Positions 60,577 to 64,000 of a stretch of DNA of 64,000 bases are shown in pieces. Position 1 is the stretch's first letter. Each line of letters opens with the position of its first letter. The position numbers and the translations under genes are program-made. This stretch comes from Isochrysis galbana (lineage: Eukaryota > Haptophyta > Isochrysidales > Isochrysidaceae), in contig CM030936.1 in assembly GCA_018136815.1 (NCBI GenBank), positions 4,643,707-4,707,706 on the forward strand. The letters run 5' to 3'. The notes beneath the pieces were generated by a model that saw nothing but the letters and a program-made list of their open reading frames with translations, was not told the origin of the DNA and searched no databases.

Positions 60577-63195
60577 ATGCACCCCCCATCTTCCCAAGAG
60601 CTCGCCTGTGAAGAGCCCTCCCTCTCTCCCCCTGCCTCCCAGGAGCTCCCTCCTCTCCCATCCCCCTCCTCCCCGCCTCTCTCCCCCTCTCCACCGCCTT
60701 TCTCTCTCTCCGCCTCCACCTCCGCCACCCCTCTCCATCCGCCACACCGTAGGGCCTCCTCCTCCCCTCCCCAACCCTCTCCCCAGCCCTCTCCCCAACT
60801 TTCCCCCCAACCCTCCCCCCAACCCTCTCCCCAACCCTCTCCCCAACCCTCCTCCACCCGCTGCCCTGCCTATGCACGCTCCTCCTCGCGCTGGAGATGG
60901 CCCTCTCTTCGTTTGGCTGCCGCCAGCCGGCGCCACGAGCAAGTGGAAGCAGACGAGGGTGCGGAGGGGAGCCAGGGGAGCCCGCCGGAGCAAGCCGAGT
61001 GTAGCCCAGACTTGCTCCCACCTGCCTGGTCATCACGCGCACGGCGGCGAACACCACATTTGGCTGAGGGCAGTAGGTGTGCTGACGAGGCTGTTGATAC
61101 CATGCTGGAGCTCCGCGCGGAAGGGCTTGCGCGCCGGCTAGAACCTGAACTTTCGCCGGCAGCGCTCTCCGTCTCGCCTTCGTTGCCTCAGCTGGCGCCG
61201 CTCAGCCGGCGCATGATCGGTTTCGGCGGCGGAGCCAGCGTGCTTAGGGCGGTGCGTCGCTCGTGCGCTGCCGACGACGAGCCGCCGCTCACGCTGCTCG
61301 GCCTGCCGCTCGAAGTGCTCGCCGCCATCCTCGCCGCTCTGCCTACATCAGACGCATGCGCTGCGCTGGGCACTTGCCGTCGTCTACTCCGGCTCGGCCA
61401 GGAGCCGCTCGTGTGGGAGAGGCTCTCGCTCCCGGCGCCCATTTTGCTGCACGATTTCGCGGAGAGGCTCGATCGTCTTGCCGCCGTCGCATCATCGGCC
61501 GCCGCACCCGCCACCCAGCCGCTCTCGCACGTGCGCGCGCTGGTGCTGCGTGCGCCGGATGCTGCGAGCCTCGCCAAGCTTGGCACGCTCTGCCCACGCG
61601 TGCGCACGCTTGTGCTAATAGGCGAGGCGGTGCCGCCCACGCGGCTGGTCGCAGGGCTAGCCAAGCTGCGCAGCCTCTGCATGTCCGACTGCATCGTGGG
61701 CGCCGACATCCTCGCTCGTATCGTGCCGCACGCGCCGCAGCTCGAGGAGGTACAGCTTCATGGCGGCGTGCGGAGTATGCGGCCCGATGGCGCTGAAGGT
61801 GCGCTGCTCACGGGAGCGCTGGCTGCAATCGGCGGCCGACTGCGCAAACTCGAGCTGCGCTGGCGGCCGACGAGCGCACGCACGCTCGTGCGTACAGTCG
61901 CCTCCTGCAGCAGCCTCGCGTCGCTTGCACTCGTCGGTTGCGGCCTGCGGAGCGATTCAATTCAGGCACTCCTGCCGGCCCATGCGCTCACCGAGCTCGA
62001 CCTCAGCTACTCGCCACTCACTGACGCGTTGCTTGAGCGCCTCATGCTGGCTCTACCTTTGCTGCGCCAGCTGACGCTGCGCCACTGCTCCGAACTGCGC
62101 TCTGTTGAGGCCCTCCGCGCCGCACGTCGGCTCGCCTCGCTTGACCTGTCGCACTGCACCAGCTGCTCTGATGCATCGGCCCTCGCCTCTCTACCCGAGC
62201 TGGCGCAGCTCGTCATCCAATCGAGCCCGTGTGCGAATGCCACGCTACTTGCTACGTTGTCTGAGGGAGCGCCCGTGCTTCGTGCTCTCACGCTCTCGTG
62301 CCTGCCCACCCCTCGTCCAGTCCGTGCACTCGAGCCGCGCGCCGGCCATGCGCAAACGGGCACGGCTGGCTACGGGCGTCAACGCGTGGCCGAGCCGGGC
62401 CGGCCACCAGCGCTCCTTGTCAGCCTCTGGTTGCGCGGCGTGGCGCCACGGGGCGCGGCCCATCTTGTCGACCTTGTTGGAGGTTGGCGAAGGCTACGCA
62501 GCCTCTCCGTCGACGGCAAGACGCTCGGTCTGGCTGGTGATGCTGACGCCTTGCTTGCCGCGCTCAACGTGCGCGGCTCGGCGCTTCGCCGCCTCACGCT
62601 CGTGCACTGCGCGATGAGCTCTGCCTCAGCCAGGGTGCTCGCCGCGTTGCCGCTCTCGCACCTCGAGCTTCATAGCGTTGCCGTGCGCACATCCGCGTTG
62701 CACGCGCCTGGGACGCCGCCCGCCGACGCAGCTGTCAGAGGCGACTCGTCACCATCACCTGCGCGCAACGACCCGTGCGAGGAGACACCGCCGCCGCGCT
62801 TTCGCGATGCAGCTCCCGAGGAGGGCGGCGCATGCGCGCTAATCAACGCCCTGCGTGGCTCGTTCACGCTGCAAAGCATTAGTCTAAGCGATATGAGCAT
62901 TTCCCTTGACCAGGTCCGCCATCTGCTCACCGGCTGCCCCGGCCTCGTGCGCCTCTCGCTTCCCCGCGTACTGGCTGCCAACGACCCGCCCAACTTGCCT
63001 TCACACGGCCGCTCCTTGCCTGCCGCAGCCGCACTTGCGCCCCTCCGCACAGTGCAGGACTTGCAACGCTGGGCCACGCTCGCGCTCCGTGTTGCGGTCC
63101 GGCTCGAACCTAAGGGCAACTCGCAGAGTGTGGGTATGTACCTTGACCGGCGGTCCAACACACCGGCCGGCCTCGCAAACACTCTCCACGAATAG
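60577..63195 (+). CDS. F-box / leucine-rich repeat protein
   Basis: Open frame of 872 residues. Residues 1-100 are Pro/Ser-rich, including a 12-bp repeat (SPQPSPQPSPQ, 60770-60850) that may still be leader; a later start at MLELRAEGL (61102) would give about 697 residues. The F-box is at about 238-285 (LTLLGLPLEVLAAILAAL, ALGTCRRLLRLG, LVWERLSL). From about 330 to 860 run LRRs: VRALVLRAPDAASLAKLGT, ALTELDLSYSPLTDALLERL, LLRQLTLRHCSELRSVEAL, RLASLDLSHCTSCSDASAL, ALRRLTLVHCAMSSASARVL, LQSISLSDMSISLDQVRHLL. F-box-LRR proteins are SCF ubiquitin-ligase substrate receptors; the target is unknown. Confidence 0.85.
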   Translation: MHPPSSQELACEEPSLSPPASQELPPLPSPSSPPLSPSPPPFSLSASTSATPLHPPHRRASSSPPQPSPQPSPQLSPQPSPQPSPQPSPQPSSTRCPAYARSSSRWRWPSLRLAAASRRHEQVEADEGAEGSQGSPPEQAECSPDLLPPAWSSRARRRTPHLAEGSRCADEAVDTMLELRAEGLARRLEPELSPAALSVSPSLPQLAPLSRRMIGFGGGASVLRAVRRSCAADDEPPLTLLGLPLEVLAAILAALPTSDACAALGTCRRLLRLGQEPLVWERLSLPAPILLHDFAERLDRLAAVASSAAAPATQPLSHVRALVLRAPDAASLAKLGTLCPRVRTLVLIGEAVPPTRLVAGLAKLRSLCMSDCIVGADILARIVPHAPQLEEVQLHGGVRSMRPDGAEGALLTGALAAIGGRLRKLELRWRPTSARTLVRTVASCSSLASLALVGCGLRSDSIQALLPAHALTELDLSYSPLTDALLERLMLALPLLRQLTLRHCSELRSVEALRAARRLASLDLSHCTSCSDASALASLPELAQLVIQSSPCANATLLATLSEGAPVLRALTLSCLPTPRPVRALEPRAGHAQTGTAGYGRQRVAEPGRPPALLVSLWLRGVAPRGAAHLVDLVGGWRRLRSLSVDGKTLGLAGDADALLAALNVRGSALRRLTLVHCAMSSASARVLAALPLSHLELHSVAVRTSALHAPGTPPADAAVRGDSSPSPARNDPCEETPPPRFRDAAPEEGGACALINALRGSFTLQSISLSDMSISLDQVRHLLTGCPGLVRLSLPRVLAANDPPNLPSHGRSLPAAAALAPLRTVQDLQRWATLALRVAVRLEPKGNSQSVGMYLDRRSNTPAGLANTLHE

Positions 63196-63665
63196 TGAGC
63201 GCGTATCGTGATACAGATTTTGCATGGCGTGGACCGTTGGCGTATACCGCACCAATGGGATGTCTGTTCAACGTCGTCGGCACGATTGACGTAGACCGGG
63301 GATATCGTATGGCGGGTGGTGTCCATTGTGCTTCCTCGTAGTCGGTGTACGACCGAGAGCCAAAAGATAGCAGCAGGCATGTGTGAGTATCACGCCAAAT
63401 GCACTAGCATTCCAGCCATCTTGAGGCACTTGCTGGCGGAAGTCAAACAGAGGACTCGCCGGGCCACGTCAGCCATGGAACAGCGAATGCTGAGACCGCG
63501 GACAATCACGGGCCCTTTGTTTGGCGGAGATCTTGCGGCGCCATCCCGGATAACGGGGTTGATGTCTTGTGCCCTACATCCTAAATGCTAGATTTTACCC
63601 GAAATTTTTTCCTTGCTCTTCGGTATCCACGCTAACATGTTACGGCCAGGTCGTCTGCCTCCACT
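63196..63665. other. 3' flank of the F-box-LRR gene, no gene seen
   Basis: Only short frames. Nothing recognisable. Confidence 0.35.
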
Positions 63666-63770
63666 TAATAAAACATCTGAGCGTTAGTACCACTACTGCC
63701 ACTAGCCCGGTACTATCACGCGGCCCCTCAGCGCACCTGCCCGTACGCATTGACGTGTGTTGACACCAAA
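63666..63770 (+). repeat. dispersed repeat, copy 2 (first copy at 42168-42275)
   Basis: Same orientation as copy 1. The shared core includes ACTAGCCCGGTAC and CTCAGCGCACCTGCCCGTAC. The 230 bases after it to the window end show no gene. Confidence 0.7.
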
Positions 63771-64000
63771 GACACATACTGTGACTCACAGGTCACAGGA
63801 ATCTGGTGCTGAGGTTCTATGAGGGCCTGTGCATGTGGTTCTGGTGTTGTAACATGTTTTGAATGATGCATGGGACGAGAGGGACAGGAGAAGCGGCCGG
63901 AAGCAGTGCGGGACGGGAGCACACGGGCTGGTACTGGCGAGCCGTGAGCTGGCATGGTGACTGTGGTGGGCTTGATGGAACTGTGGAACTGTGGCTGTGG

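Noticed and set aside
59847..61057. Frames of 250-330 residues on both strands
   Set aside because: Alternating GA/CT repeats and antisense of the F-box-LRR N-terminus; no domain.

Overview
This is a GC-rich eukaryotic nuclear segment, most likely from a protist alga. A haptophyte is my best guess. The evidence for that is spliceosomal introns that include two GC-AG introns, compact genes with 0-5 short introns, plant/protist-type protein families, and large tracts of low-complexity and mobile DNA between genes. The assignment to haptophytes is inference; no rRNA or plastid gene is present to settle it.

Twelve host genes can be supported. On the minus strand, left to right: a signal-peptide/coiled-coil/membrane protein (1143-2957); an F-box-WD40 protein carrying two C-terminal histone H2A-like folds (4478-7714); a synaptojanin-like SAC + inositol 5-phosphatase with 6 exons (9208-13480); a 1608-residue secreted carbohydrate-active-type protein (24978-29804); a cyclin C-like cyclin (31302-32506); casein kinase 2 alpha (34461-35836); and an MFSD5/MOT2-type transporter with 4 exons (53029-55091). 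On the plus strand: ankyrin-F-box-cytochrome b5 (18441-19992); a small single-pass membrane protein with 3 exons (38818-39379); a GATA factor (43956-45794); a DEAD-box helicase (47532-49193); and an F-box-LRR protein (60577-63195). The genes are not an operon and do not form one pathway, although three of the twelve are F-box proteins. Most genes have a C/T-rich (sometimes G/A-rich) tract on the coding strand directly before the start codon, which probably marks the promoter and 5' UTR.

The DNA between genes is a graveyard of mobile elements. One non-LTR retrotransposon family, whose ORF1 starts MERAP, occurs at least seven times. Unusually, the copies keep their 5' ends and lose their 3' ends. 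Two copies keep both ends but have lost the reverse transcriptase. A second dispersed family, starting MSAPSSRSPSP, occurs as several fragments, one of them in continuous frame with a Ty3/gypsy RNase H relic. There are also a hAT transposase relic, a piggyBac-like zinc-domain fragment, two MITE families, a pair of 61-63 bp inverted repeats flanking the cyclin gene, a 34-bp minisatellite, and an array of palindromic units of about 210 bp at 56985-57860.

The most interesting items are the F-box/WD40/tandem-H2A fusion, the ankyrin/F-box/cytochrome b5 fusion, the palindromic satellite, the 5'-retaining retrotransposon copies, and the GC-AG introns whose donors both read GCGCGC.
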